From assembly GCA_963709185.1 (NCBI GenBank), contig CAVPVQ010000025.1:124001-188000 (forward strand): a DNA stretch of 64,000 nt, read 5' to 3'. The translations under genes were made by a program, and so were the position numbers. The DNA is from Roseiarcus sp963709185. Lineage in GTDB: Bacteria; Pseudomonadota; Alphaproteobacteria; Rhizobiales; Beijerinckiaceae. The notes under the pieces were generated by a model. The model ran no database searches. It was not told where the DNA came from and saw only the letters and a list, made by a program, of their open reading frames with translations. Positions 1 to 9,372 of the stretch are shown piece after piece (the first letter of the stretch is position 1; each line of letters opens with the position of its first letter).

Positions 1-468
1 ATAGGCGTGCAGGCCGCCTTCGCCGGTCTCGATTCCCGCCAGCAACGGATGCGGGTGCAGCGGGCGCAAGCTGTTCCAGCCCATGTGCGGTATTTTCAAC
101 AGTGGATCGCTTGGCCGGATCGCCGCGACATCGCCGGCGATCCAGTTCAGTCCCGCGGTCGTTTCATATTCGAGACCGCGCGTCGCCAGCAATTGCATGC
201 CGACGCAGACTCCGAGGAATGGACGGCCGCGCGCGCGCACCGTTTCCTCGAGCGCCTCGACCATGCCGGCGACCGCGTCGAGGCCGCGCCGGCAATCGGC
301 GAACGCGCCGACGCCGGGCAGCACGATATGATCGGCGCGCGCCACCGCCTCGGGACGCGACGTCACCGTCACCGTGCGATCGAGCCCGGCCTCCCGCGCG
401 GCGCGCTCGAATGCTTTGTGGGCCGAGTGCAGATTGCCCGACCCGTAGTCGACGATGGCGACGTTCAC
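1..468 (-). CDS. hisH: Imidazole glycerol phosphate synthase subunit HisH (3' end outside window)
   Basis: Glutaminase subunit of the HisF/HisH synthase of histidine biosynthesis; it supplies ammonia from glutamine to HisF. The GTG start at 468 is preceded by a GGAGG-type ribosome site that overlaps the end of the upstream gene. The N-terminus reads VNVAIVDYGSGNL, typical of HisH. The class I amidotransferase nucleophile lies in GVCVGMQLLA (Cys about residue 88), and PGVGAF forms the usual preceding loop. The downstream HMGWN motif is also present. The reading frame is open to the window edge, so about 156 residues are visible and the catalytic His/Glu are missing. It follows the DUF2628 gene by 1 bp, so the two are surely co-transcribed with hisB. 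Confidence 0.95.
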   Translation of the reverse strand, partial: MNVAIVDYGSGNLHSAHKAFERAAREAGLDRTVTVTSRPEAVARADHIVLPGVGAFADCRRGLDAVAGMVEALEETVRARGRPFLGVCVGMQLLATRGLEYETTAGLNWIAGDVAAIRPSDPLLKIPHMGWNSLRPLHPHPLLAGIETGEGGLHAY

Positions 469-469
469 C

Positions 470-937
470 TCACCCTCCCGCTTCCGGGAACAGGCCGATG
501 ACATGGGCCGGGGCGGCCGGGACGGCGGCTCGCGCCGGCGGGCAGGCGGGCGGCGGCTCGGCGAGCCGGCGGGAAAAAAATCCATGCTCGGCGGCGGTCA
601 TATCGGCGCCCACCGAAATATCGACGAGGCGGAAGCCGGCGCGCCGCCGCGCCGCCGCGACCAGCCCCTGGCCTTCGAGGCCGAGCCACAGCGCGCTCAG
701 CCCGTAGAGCCCGTCGACCGTAAGGCCTGGCGCGCGCGCGTAATGCGCGCCAATCAGGACGATCGCCGCGCCGAGACACCAGGCGCCCAGCGCCCGCCAT
801 AGGCCGCGCGCCAGCAGCCACAGGGGTCCGAACAGCAAGGCCGGCCAGCAAAAGCCGTCGCGGACGAAATCGGCGCGCGCCGCCTGTGCGGCCGGATCGG
901 CCTCGCCTGCGGGAAGAAGCACCCGGTAGATCGCCAT
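470..937 (-). CDS. DUF2628 membrane protein in the his operon
   Basis: Protein of 155 residues with the DUF2628 layout. A short N-terminal stretch (MAIYRVLLP) is followed by FVRDGFCWPALLFGPLWLLARGL-like sequence (residues about 25-50, the family hallmark of Phe/Trp-rich hydrophobic helices), then a second membrane segment around residues 50-65 and a third around 75-95. The C-terminal third is Ala/Pro/Arg-rich and probably soluble. Its role is unknown. It lies between hisB (45 bp upstream) and hisH (1 bp downstream), an arrangement I know from other Rhizobiales, so it is translated with histidine enzymes although nothing in it suggests an enzymatic role in that pathway. Confidence 0.85.
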   Translation of the reverse strand: MAIYRVLLPAGEADPAAQAARADFVRDGFCWPALLFGPLWLLARGLWRALGAWCLGAAIVLIGAHYARAPGLTVDGLYGLSALWLGLEGQGLVAAARRRAGFRLVDISVGADMTAAEHGFFSRRLAEPPPACPPARAAVPAAPAHVIGLFPEAGG

Positions 938-981
938 TCGTCACCCATCGCCGGCGCCGAAGCCGCGCCAATCGAGCAAGT

Positions 982-1569
982 TCAAAGCGCGCCCTTGGTC
1001 GAGGGAACGCGCTCGGCCTGGCGCGCGTCGATCGCCACCGCCGCGCCGAGCGCCCGCGCGACGCCCTTGAAGCAGGATTCGGCGATATGGTGGCTATTGG
1101 CGCCATATAGCGTCTCGATATGCAGGGTCGCGCCGGCGTGGACCGCCACCGCCTGGAAGAATTCGCGCACCAGTTGCGTGTCGAATTCGCCGATCTTCTC
1201 GGTGGGAAAGATGACGTTGAACACCAGGAACGGGCGCCCCGACAGGTCCAGCGCGACGCGGGTCAGCGTCTCGTCCATCGGCAGCAGGCAATCGGCGTAG
1301 CGCACGACGCCGCGCTTGTCGCCGAGCGCCTTGGCGAGCGCCTGCCCGAGAGCGATGCCGACATCCTCGACCGTGTGATGCGGGTCGATATGCAGGTCGC
1401 CCTTCGCGCGCACCGTCAGGTCGATCAGCGAATGGCGCGCCACCTGGTCCAGCATATGGTCGAAAAAGCCAACGCCGGTCTCGATTTCGGCGACGCCGGC
1501 GCCGTCGAGCTGAACGCCCACGGTGATCTCGGTCTCTTTGGTCTTGCGCGTGATCGCAGCGCTGCGCAT
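982..1569 (-). CDS. hisB: Imidazoleglycerol-phosphate dehydratase HisB
   Basis: Manganese-dependent dehydratase converting imidazole glycerol phosphate to imidazole acetol phosphate (histidine step 6). The 195-residue length is that of monofunctional HisB. Metal-ligand motifs are visible: FFDHMLDQ (residues about 36-43), HIDPHHTVEDVGI (about 62-74) and the C-terminal SHHIAESCFKG. The start is ATG after RKTKETEI-type sequence normal for the family. It heads the minus-strand his cluster and is divergent from hslV; the 200-bp gap between them must hold both promoters. Confidence 0.97.
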   Translation of the reverse strand: MRSAAITRKTKETEITVGVQLDGAGVAEIETGVGFFDHMLDQVARHSLIDLTVRAKGDLHIDPHHTVEDVGIALGQALAKALGDKRGVVRYADCLLPMDETLTRVALDLSGRPFLVFNVIFPTEKIGEFDTQLVREFFQAVAVHAGATLHIETLYGANSHHIAESCFKGVARALGAAVAIDARQAERVPSTKGAL

Positions 1570-1769
1570 CGTTCCATCTCAAAAAAGGCGCCGGTCTCGC
1601 CGGGATCGCGCAGCTTGATAGCAATATGCGCGCCAGTTGACCATCCGCCGGGGTCGAAGCGGGCGATCGGTCGCCCGGACCGCCCTTGCGCCGGAGCGCC
1701 GCGCCGCCTAGATCGGTTTGCGCCGCCAGGGCGGCGAGGCCTTGGCGATGGACGCCTTCGGGAGCGCGG

Positions 1770-2336
1770 ATGAACGAACAAGCGACTGAGCGCGGCCCCG
1801 CATGGCATGCCACGACCATTCTGATGGTTCGCAAAGGCGGCAGGACAGTCATCGGCGGCGATGGTCAGGTCAGCCTCGGCCAGACGATCATCAAGGGCAA
1901 CGCCCGCAAGGTGCGCCGCCTCGGCAAGGGCGAGGTGATCTCCGGTTTTGCCGGCGCGACGGCCGACGCCTTCACCCTGTTCGAGCGGCTGGAGGCCAAA
2001 CTCGAACAATATCAGGGTCAACTGGCCCGCGCCTGCGTCGAACTGGCCAAGGACTGGCGGACCGACCGCTATCTCCGGCGTCTCGAGGCGATGATGCTGG
2101 TGGCCGACAAATCGAGCGGCTTCATCCTGACCGGGACCGGCGACGTGCTCGAGCCGGAGGGCGACGAGAACGGGTCGGTGATGGGCATCGGGTCGGGCGG
2201 CAATTACGCGCTGGCGGCGGCGCGGGCGCTGCTGCCGACCGACCTCGACGCCGAGACGATCGTGCGCCGCGCGATGGCGATCGCCGCCCAGATCTGCGTC
2301 TACACCAACGACAATCTGGTCATCGAAAGCCTGTAG
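1770..2336 (+). CDS. hslV: ATP-dependent protease subunit HslV
   Basis: Proteolytic subunit of the HslUV (ClpQY) protease, a cytoplasmic N-terminal-threonine hydrolase. The chosen ATG follows GGAGCG. It gives 188 residues, with the mature N-terminal catalytic Thr in ATTILMVRKG (about residue 15) after a short propeptide, as in other alphaproteobacteria. GDGQVSLGQT, KVRRL, GFAGATADAFTLFE, ELAKDWRTDR and the glycine-rich GIGSGG are all family landmarks. An in-frame ATG 84 bp upstream would add Arg-rich sequence foreign to the family. hslU begins 18 bp downstream. Confidence 0.97.
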   Translation: MNEQATERGPAWHATTILMVRKGGRTVIGGDGQVSLGQTIIKGNARKVRRLGKGEVISGFAGATADAFTLFERLEAKLEQYQGQLARACVELAKDWRTDRYLRRLEAMMLVADKSSGFILTGTGDVLEPEGDENGSVMGIGSGGNYALAAARALLPTDLDAETIVRRAMAIAAQICVYTNDNLVIESL

Positions 2337-2354
2337 CCGAAAGTTCAGCGACCC

Positions 2355-3663
2355 ATGAGTGAATTCTCGCCGCGCGAGATTGTTTCCGAGCTTGACCGTT
2401 TCATCGTCGGGCAGCACGACGCCAAGCGCGCCGTTGCGATCGCGTTGCGAAACCGCTGGCGGCGTCTGAAGTTGCAGTCGCCGATGCGCGAAGAGGTGAT
2501 GCCCAAGAACATCCTGATGATCGGCCCGACCGGCTGCGGCAAGACCGAAATATCGCGCCGTCTGGCCAAGCTCGCCGGCGCGCCGTTCCTCAAGGTCGAG
2601 GCGACCAGGTTCACCGAGGTCGGCTATGTCGGGCGCGACGTCGAGCAGATCATTCGCGATCTCGTCGAGATCGGCATCGGGCTGGTGCGCGATCGGCGCC
2701 GCAAGGATATTCAGGCCAAGGCGCAACTGGCCGCCGAGGAGCGGGTGGTCGACGCGCTGGTCGGGGCCAACGCCTCCGCCGCGACGCGCGACGCATTCCG
2801 CCGCAAATTGCGCGCCGGCGAACTCGACGACAAGGAGATCGAGATCGAGCTCGCGCCGAGCCGGGCCGAACATGCCGATGTTCGAACTGCCGAACATGCC
2901 GGGCGCCTCGGTCGGGGCGATTTCGATCGGCGATATCTTCGGCAAGGGCTTCGGACAGAAGCCCAAGCCGCGGCGCACCACGGTGCGCGACGCCCATGAG
3001 CCGCTGCTCGCCGCCGAAGCCGACAAGATGCTCGACCAGGACCAGATCGTCCGCCAGGCGATCCACGACGTGGAGAACAACGGCATCGTGTTCCTCGACG
3101 AGATCGACAAGATCTGTTCTCGCGAAGGGCGCGGCGGCGCCGACGTGTCGCGCGAAGGGGTGCAGCGCGATCTGCTGCCGCTGATCGAGGGCACCACCGT
3201 CTCGACCAAGCACGGATCGGTCAAGACCGACCATATCCTGTTCATCGCGTCGGGCGCCTTTCACGTTTCGCGACCGTCCGATCTCCTGCCCGAATTGCAG
3301 GGGCGCCTGCCGATAAGGGTCGAGCTGGCGTCGCTGACCGAAGAGGATTTCCGGCGGATTCTGACCGAGACCGAGGCGAGCCTGATCAAGCAATATGTCG
3401 CGCTGATGCGCACCGAGGGGGTCGACCTCGCGTTCACCGACGACGCGATCAATGCGCTGGCGCGGGTGGCCGCTTTGGTCAATGCGACGGTCGAGAACAT
3501 CGGCGCGCGGCGCCTGCAGACGGTGATGGAGCGGGTGCTCGACGAGGTCAGCTTCTCGGCGCCCGACCGCTCGGGCGAGACCATCGCCATCGACGCGGCG
3601 TTCGTCGAGAAAAACGTCGGCGATCTCGCCAAGAACGCGGATTTGAGCCGATTCATCTTGTGA
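2355..3663 (+). CDS. hslU: HslU unfoldase (one apparent frameshift)
   Basis: AAA+ unfoldase that feeds substrates to HslV. The N-terminal part (MSEFSPREIVSELDRFIVGQ) contains Walker A GPTGCGKTE and the pore-loop motif GYVGRD. At about 2866-2871 the frame shifts by +1 and the protein resumes at MPMFELPNMPG. Walker B FLDEIDKI, the sensor region and the C-terminal ARRLQTVMERVLDE..LSRFIL follow. Deleting one base (GCC-G-AAC to GCC-AAC) restores a normal protein of about 435 residues with no loss of domain content, so I regard it as intact with a probable sequence error in the I-domain. It follows hslV closely, and its TGA stop overlaps the GTG start of the next gene. Confidence 0.93.
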
Positions 3664-4667
3664 CGGCGCGGCGGGCGGCTCCATTGGGGCGCGTCGCCCG
3701 AACACGTGTCTCAATCGGGGTCATCGTGTTCGCCGCCTTCGCGTGGCTCGCGCCGGGGCCGCCGGCCGCCGCCGCGGATGATCCTTGCGCGCGGCCGGCG
3801 ACAGCGGGCGAGCGGGCGATCTGCGCTGATCCGGCGCTCGCCAGGATGCGCGGCGCGCTTGATCGGCGCTTCGCGACGGCCCTGGGGCTGTCCCTCGATC
3901 CCGGCGCTTTTCGCGCCGGCCAGGCCGCGTGGCTTGGCGGCCTCTCATTTTTGGCGCCGACTCTCGAATTGCGCACGAAGGCCTACGCCGAGCGCCTCGG
4001 CGCGCTCGACGAAATGATTGCGCGGCTTGGCGCGAGGGTCGCCTTGCTGATGTCCCTCGCGGACGTCAAGGACCGTTGCCTGTCGGCGTTGATCGCGCCC
4101 GCCGCCGCTTGCAAAGTGATCGAATTCGGCGAGATCGGAACGGTCGACGGCCGCGCCTTCGCATATGCCCGATACGAATATGCGCCGAACGACTTCGAAT
4201 TCCCGCGATACACACGGGTCGTGGCGTTCGAGCATGTCGGCTCGACCGGGCTTCGCGCGGTCGTCTCGCCCGACGCCAACCCGGCCGATACGTTCGACAA
4301 GCCTCGAATCCTGCGCGGCCGGGACCGCGTCCTGTTGCATTTCCCTTGCGTCGAATCCGGAACCGCGCCGGCCAATTGCGAGCGTCTGTTCCGTTGGGCC
4401 GCCAGCCGTTGGCGGCCGGTGGACGCGACTTCATGGCTGGAGGACCTGCGGCGACGCGCGCCGCAGGGATACAGCGCCATCAAGGGCATTTTCCCTGACT
4501 ATCTGGCGTTGAAAGCGTCGACGCCGCTCTGGAGCGACAGCGACGATGTCGATTGTCCGTCCGGACCTCGCGTCGAGATCGGCCTGAAATGGCGCGACGA
4601 CCGGATCGCGCTGGCGAGCCTGCGCGCGCAACCTGCCGGCCGATGCGGGCAGGCGCTGCGACCTTAG
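3660..4667 (+). CDS. Secreted LprI-like (DUF1311-type) protein
   Basis: Protein of 335 residues starting at GTG within the hslU stop (GTGA overlap). It has an Arg-rich N-region, a hydrophobic helix (about residues 17-35) and a probable signal cleavage after APGPPAAAA, so it is predicted periplasmic. Residues about 40-105 match the lysozyme-inhibitor LprI N-terminal pattern: DPCARPATAGERAICADP, a Cys pair spaced as in that family, then a helical repeat. The remaining 230 residues, with several Cys, are not recognised. The domain is found in lysozyme inhibitors and many uncharacterised envelope proteins. The function here is inferred only as envelope-associated. The coupled start to hslU is clear, but the biological link is unknown. 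Confidence 0.65.
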   Translation: MTARRAAPLGRVARTRVSIGVIVFAAFAWLAPGPPAAAADDPCARPATAGERAICADPALARMRGALDRRFATALGLSLDPGAFRAGQAAWLGGLSFLAPTLELRTKAYAERLGALDEMIARLGARVALLMSLADVKDRCLSALIAPAAACKVIEFGEIGTVDGRAFAYARYEYAPNDFEFPRYTRVVAFEHVGSTGLRAVVSPDANPADTFDKPRILRGRDRVLLHFPCVESGTAPANCERLFRWAASRWRPVDATSWLEDLRRRAPQGYSAIKGIFPDYLALKASTPLWSDSDDVDCPSGPRVEIGLKWRDDRIALASLRAQPAGRCGQALRP

Positions 4668-4793
4668 GCCGACGGCCGTGGCTGAGAAGCGACGGGGACA
4701 GTCGCAGTCCCGGATCGCGTCGTGCAGCTTGCTTCGCAAAGCCGGCGTTGCGATAAGGCGGCCGGTTCTATCGACAGGATTCCCCGACCCCAA

Positions 4794-5828
4794 ATGGCCA
4801 AATTTCCCGAACTCGTGTTCTCCGGCGTGCAGCCGACCGGCAACCTGCACCTCGGCAATTACCTCGGCGCGCTCAAGCGCTTCGTCGAGATGCAGGCGAC
4901 CCATCCCTGCCTCTATTGCGTGGTCGATCTGCATGCGATGACCATGCCGCACGATCCGGCGCAGCTTCGCCAGAACACCCGCGACGTCACGGCGGCCTTC
5001 CTTGCCTGCGGCATCGATCCCGTCAAAAACATCGTGTTCAACCAGAGCCGGGTCGCCGAACACGCCGAACTCGCCTGGGTGTTCGACTGCGTGGCCCGCC
5101 TTGGCTGGCTCAACCGCATGACCCAGTTCAAGGAGAAGGCCGGCAAGGACCGCGAAAACGCGTCGATCGGCCTCTACAACTATCCCGTGCTGATGGCCGC
5201 CGACATTCTGGTCTATCGCGCGACCCATGTGCCGGTCGGCGACGACCAGAAGCAGCATCTCGAACTGGCGCGCGACATCGCCCAAAAATTCAACAACGAT
5301 TTCGTCGCCTCGATCGCCGCCCACGGCCATGGCGAGGCGTTCTTTCCGTTGCCGGAGCCGCTGATCCAGGGGCCGGCGACGCGGGTGATGAGCCTGCGCG
5401 ACGGCACGAAGAAAATGTCGAAATCCGACCCTTCCGAATATGCCCATATCGCGCTGACCGACGACGCCGACGTCATTGTCCAGAAGATTCGCAAGGCCAA
5501 GACCGACGCCGAGCCGCTGCCCGGCGAGCCGGCGGGGTTGGCCGGGCGGCCGGAGGCCGACAATCTGGTCGGCATATTCGCCGCGCTCGGCGACGAGACC
5601 AAGGCCGACGTGCTGCGGCGCTTCGCCGGCAGCCCGTTCTCCAGCTTCAAGAACGCGCTCGCCGATCTGACGGTCGCCCGGCTCGGCCCGATCCGCGCCG
5701 AGATTTTGCGGCTGAACGCCGACCCCGCCCATGTCGATGGCGTGCTCGCCGCCGGCGCCGACAAGGCGCGGGCGATCGCCCGCCCGATCATGGACGCGGT
5801 GAAGGACGTGGTCGGGCTGATCCGGTAG
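4794..5828 (+). CDS. trpS: Tryptophanyl-tRNA synthetase
   Basis: Class I aminoacyl-tRNA synthetase charging tRNA-Trp. The start MAKFPELVFSGVQPTG is the family N-terminus; an in-frame ATG 72 bp upstream would add unrelated residues. The HIGH-type signature is GNLHLGNYLG (about residues 16-25) and the KMSKS signature is in TKKMSKSDPS (about residue 206). The 344-residue length is normal. About 126 bp separate it from the upstream gene, and it ends 10 bp before the stop of the convergent SDR gene. Confidence 0.97.
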   Translation: MAKFPELVFSGVQPTGNLHLGNYLGALKRFVEMQATHPCLYCVVDLHAMTMPHDPAQLRQNTRDVTAAFLACGIDPVKNIVFNQSRVAEHAELAWVFDCVARLGWLNRMTQFKEKAGKDRENASIGLYNYPVLMAADILVYRATHVPVGDDQKQHLELARDIAQKFNNDFVASIAAHGHGEAFFPLPEPLIQGPATRVMSLRDGTKKMSKSDPSEYAHIALTDDADVIVQKIRKAKTDAEPLPGEPAGLAGRPEADNLVGIFAALGDETKADVLRRFAGSPFSSFKNALADLTVARLGPIRAEILRLNADPAHVDGVLAAGADKARAIARPIMDAVKDVVGLIR

Positions 5829-5838
5829 AGCCGAAGGC

Positions 5839-6711
5839 TCAGCGCTTCGCCGGGCCGAGGTCGACGGGCGGCGGGCTGTCCCCAGGCACGAAGAAATCGA
5901 CCGCCAGCGGCTGCGTCGGATCGACCCGATAGGCATCGAAGTCGGCGACGCCGTTTTCGGCGAGCAGCGTGTCGTCGATCAGGAACTGGCCGGTGAAGCT
6001 GCGCGCCGGCTTGCAAAAGATCACATGCGCCGCGTCGGCGAGGATTTCCGGCTTGCGCGAGGCGCGCATCAAGGCCTCGCCGCCGAGCAGGTTGTTGACC
6101 GCGGCGGTGGCGATGGTGGTGCGCGGCCACAGCGCGTTCACCGCGATCCCGCGACCGCGCAATTCGCCCGAGAGGCCCAGCACGACAAGGCTCATGCCGT
6201 ATTTGGCCATCGAATAGGCGGTGTGGCCGGCGAACCATTTCTCCTTCATGTCGAGCGGCGGCGACAGCATCAGGATATGCGGGTTGGCCGATCGGGCGAG
6301 ATAAGGCACGGCGTATTTGGAGACCATGAAGGTTCCGCGCGCATTGATCTGATGCATCAGATCGAAGCGCTTCATCTCGGTGGCCTGGCTGTCGGTCAGC
6401 GAAATCGCGCTGGCGTTGTTGACCACGATGTCGACGCCCCCGAAATGGCTGGCGGTCTGCTCCAGCGCGCCGCGCACCGCCGCTTCGTCGCGCACGTCGA
6501 CGATGAGCGGCAAGGCGCGCCCGCCCGCCGCCTCGATTTCGCGCGCCGCGGTGTGGATGGTGCCGGGCAGCTTGGGATTGACTTCGTTGGTCTTGGCGGC
6601 GATCGCGATATTGGCGCCGTCGCGCGCCGCGCGCAGGCCGATCGCCAGGCCGATGCCGCGCGAGGCGCCGGTGATGAACAGCGTCTTGCCTTTGAGCGTT
6701 TGCGCGGACAT
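5839..6711 (-). CDS. Short-chain dehydrogenase/reductase (HSDL2-like)
   Basis: Protein of 290 residues. The nucleotide-binding TGASRGIG (about residues 14-21), NNAS (about 98) and the catalytic Tyr-x3-Lys in AYSMAKYG show a classical SDR. The insert DGANIAIAAKTNEVNPKLPGTI resembles the hydroxysteroid dehydrogenase-like 2 subgroup, often found with fatty-acid oxidation genes. It is the third gene of the acyl-CoA dehydrogenase/enoyl-CoA hydratase operon, starting 28 bp after the hydratase stop. A role in reducing or oxidising a hydroxyacyl or carbonyl intermediate of lipid breakdown is inference; the substrate cannot be read from sequence. Confidence 0.88.
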   Translation of the reverse strand: MSAQTLKGKTLFITGASRGIGLAIGLRAARDGANIAIAAKTNEVNPKLPGTIHTAAREIEAAGGRALPLIVDVRDEAAVRGALEQTASHFGGVDIVVNNASAISLTDSQATEMKRFDLMHQINARGTFMVSKYAVPYLARSANPHILMLSPPLDMKEKWFAGHTAYSMAKYGMSLVVLGLSGELRGRGIAVNALWPRTTIATAAVNNLLGGEALMRASRKPEILADAAHVIFCKPARSFTGQFLIDDTLLAENGVADFDAYRVDPTQPLAVDFFVPGDSPPPVDLGPAKR

Positions 6712-6739
6712 TCGCCGCCTCCCTGAATTGAGGTGATGG

Positions 6740-7489
6740 TCAGGTCTTGGGCTTCTGCATGAACGCCGTAAACGCGGCGCGGGCTTGAGGCGAGCGCACC
6801 GCCTCGCCGAACAGCCGCAGTTCCTCGTCCATTCGCGCCCTGAGGATTGCCGGATCGCCGCGCATCAGGCGCCGGGAGGCGAGCAGGGCGTCGCGCGGTT
6901 GCGCGGCGAGGGCCTGCGCCTTTTCGAGCGCGTGGCCATAGAGCCGCCAAGGCTCGACGATGGCGTTGACCAGACCGAGGTCAAGCGCGGCGGCGGCGTC
7001 GAAACTCTCGCCGAGCAGGATGTACTGGGCGGCCCTGCCGTAACCGAAGCGCTGCGGCGCGAGCAGCGAGGAGCCGGCCTCGGGCACGATGCCGAGCGAA
7101 ACGAAAGGCATCTGGAAGCGCGCGGTCGGCGCGGCGTAGACGAGATCACAATGGAAACACAGCGTCGTGCCGATGCCGATCGCCGGTCCCTCGATGGCGG
7201 CGACCAGCGGCTTTTCGAACGTCGCCAGCGCCCGGATGAAATGCATGCCGGGCGAGGTTTGCGTATGGCCGCCGAGCGCCAGGAAGTCGCCGATGTCGTT
7301 GCCGGCGGTGAACACGCCTTCGGCGCCGCGCAGCAGCAACGCGCCGATCGCCTGATCCCCGCTCGCCTGCGCGAAAGCGGCGGCTAGCGCCTGGTACATG
7401 GCGCCGGTCAGCGCGTTTTTCTTGGCCGGGCGCGCAATGACCACGCTCAGCACCGCGCCGTCGCGGCTGGTCTCGATCAGTTCGCTCAT
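6740..7489 (-). CDS. Enoyl-CoA hydratase/isomerase family protein
   Basis: Crotonase-fold protein of 249 residues. Oxyanion-hole segments are visible around GAEGVFTAGNDIGDF (residues about 54-68) and AIEGPAIGIGTTLCFHCD (about 98-115), with PFVSLGIVPEAGSS following as in hydratases and delta-isomerases. The ATG overlaps the stop of the acyl-CoA dehydrogenase (ATGA), so the two are translationally coupled. It probably acts on the enoyl-CoA made by that dehydrogenase; hydratase versus isomerase activity cannot be settled here. Confidence 0.9.
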   Translation of the reverse strand: MSELIETSRDGAVLSVVIARPAKKNALTGAMYQALAAAFAQASGDQAIGALLLRGAEGVFTAGNDIGDFLALGGHTQTSPGMHFIRALATFEKPLVAAIEGPAIGIGTTLCFHCDLVYAAPTARFQMPFVSLGIVPEAGSSLLAPQRFGYGRAAQYILLGESFDAAAALDLGLVNAIVEPWRLYGHALEKAQALAAQPRDALLASRRLMRGDPAILRARMDEELRLFGEAVRSPQARAAFTAFMQKPKT

Positions 7490-9278
7490 GTTCCCTCCGC
7501 CAGGGCCGCTTCATAATGCTGGAGCGCGCCGGCGCCCGATCGAATGGCCTCGTCCAGGCCGGCGGCGGCCGGCGCGATCTTCTCGGCGAAGAACCGCGCC
7601 AGCGCGACGCGGCCAAGCTGCGAGGAGTCGCCGTTCGCCGCCAGACGCTGCGCCGCGAGCCCCGCCTTGGCGAGGCAGGCGCCGCCAAGCGCCAGGCCGA
7701 ACAGCCTGAGATACGGCGTGGCGCCGGCCAGCGCGCCCTGCGCGTCTGACGCCGAGCGCCTCGCTGAGGAACCTGGTCGCGCGCTCGAGCGCCGCGATTG
7801 CTTCCGACAGGCGCGGCGCCGTCGCGCCGAAAGCCGCGCCGCCGGTCGCCGCCACCTCGTCGGCGATCGCCCGCATCGCGGCGATCTCGCGCGCCGCGGT
7901 CCGGCCGTCCGACAGCGGCAGCTTGCGCTGCACGAGATCGATCGCCTGCACGCCGTTGGCGCCCTCGTAGATCGCGGCGATTCGCGCGTCGCGCATGTGT
8001 TGCGCGGCGCCGGTCTCCTCGACATAGCCCATGCCGCCATGCACCTGCACGCCAAGCGAGGCGACCTCGTCGCCGACCTCGCTGGAAAACGCCTTGGCGA
8101 CCGGGGTCAGCAGCGCCGCGCGCTCGCCGGCCTGCCGGCGTTCTTCCGCGATTCCGCCATGCAGCGAGCGGTCGATCGCCACGGCGGTGAGATGGCAGAT
8201 TCCGCGCGCCGCATGGATCAGCGCCTTCATCGTCAGCAGCATGCGCTGGACGTCGGGATGTTCGATGATCGCGCTCATGCCAGCGCCGCCGTTCGGCCCG
8301 CGACCCTGCCGCCGCTCGCGCGCATAGGCGAGGGCCTGCTGCAACGCGCGATCGGCGACGCCGACGCCCTGCAGGCCGACGGCGAGCCGCGCGCTGTTCA
8401 TCATCACGAACATCGCGGCGAGGCCGCGGTTCTCCTCGCCGACCAGCCAGCCGACGGCGCCGTCCCCGTCGCCATAGACCATCACGCAGGTCGGCGAGGC
8501 GTGAATGCCGAGCTTGTGCTCGATTCCCGCGCAGCGCACGTCGTTGCGCGCGCCGGGCGCGCCGTCCGCCCCGACCAGGAACTTCGGGACCAGAAACAGC
8601 GAGAGGCCGCGCGTGCCGGCCGGCGCGTCGGGCAGGCGCGCCAGCACGAGATGGACGATGTTGTCGGCCATGTCGTGTTCGCCGTAGGTGATGAATATCT
8701 TCTGGCCGAAGATTCGATAGCTCCCGTCCGGCCGGCGTTCGGCGCGCGTCTTCACCGCGCTGAGGTCCGAGCCGGCCTGCGGCTCGGTCAGGTTCATCGT
8801 GCCGGTCCATTCTCCGGCGATCAGCTTGCCGAGATAGACGCGGCGCAAGTCATCGCCGCCGTAGGCGGAAAGCGCGCCGATCGCGCCTTCGCTGAGCAGC
8901 GGACAGAGCGCAAAGCCCATCGACGCGCCGTTCCACAATTCGGCGCAGGCGGCGTTGACGGTGTGCGGCAGGCCCATGCCGCCATATTCCGGCGACCCCG
9001 TGACGCCCGCCCAGCCGCCCGCCGCCCATGCGCGATAGGCCTCGCGAAAGCCCGGCGGCGTCGCGACATGGCCATTTTCGTAGCGCGCGCCGCGCAGATC
9101 GCCGACCCGGTTGAGCGGCGCGATCACATCGGTGGCGAACCGCCCGGCTTCCGTCGATCACCGAGGCGGCGGTCGCCGCGTCGAATTCGCCGAACAGCCC
9201 CTCGCCGATCGCCTCGTTGAAGCCGGCGACATGGGCCAGCGAAAACAGGATGTCGGAGACGGGCGAGCGATAGGTCAC
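7486..9278 (-). CDS. Acyl-CoA dehydrogenase, DmdC-like (two apparent frameshifts)
   Basis: FAD flavoenzyme oxidising an acyl-CoA thioester; the start TYRSPVSDILFSLAHVAGF (GTG at 9278) and the roughly 595-residue length resemble the DmdC/long acyl-CoA dehydrogenase group. GTMNLTEPQAGSDLS (flavin-binding motif) and the C-terminal catalytic-Glu region IAAIYEGANGVQAIDL are present. Two +1 shifts interrupt it. At about 9149-9153 one extra G (minus strand) separates SVID from EAGRFATDVIAPLNRVGD. At about 7745-7757 the frame changes before SDAQGALAGATPYLRLFG. Both are repaired by one-base deletions, so the gene is probably intact. It heads the acd-ech-sdr operon, with a palindrome about 95 bp upstream. 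Confidence 0.9.
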
Positions 9279-9372
9279 GGGCGCTTCCTCGACCCTGCGG
9301 TCCGGCCCTCGTTTCGGGCCGGCTTGACGCGGCAGCTTAGGCTGAGATAGCTGCGCGACAAGTCGCAATAAC

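Noticed and set aside
1613..1640. Heat-shock (sigma-32) promoter before hslV (CTTGAT..CCAGTT)
   Set aside because: -10 region and spacing fit poorly with the consensus; not listed as a feature.
1425..3245. Antisense open frame of about 606 codons across hslVU
   Set aside because: Overlaps two conserved genes and reads as typical antisense shadow sequence.
5839..9278. Secondary-metabolite or degradation island
   Set aside because: Only three beta-oxidation-type genes in one operon; no transporters, synthases or regulators around them.
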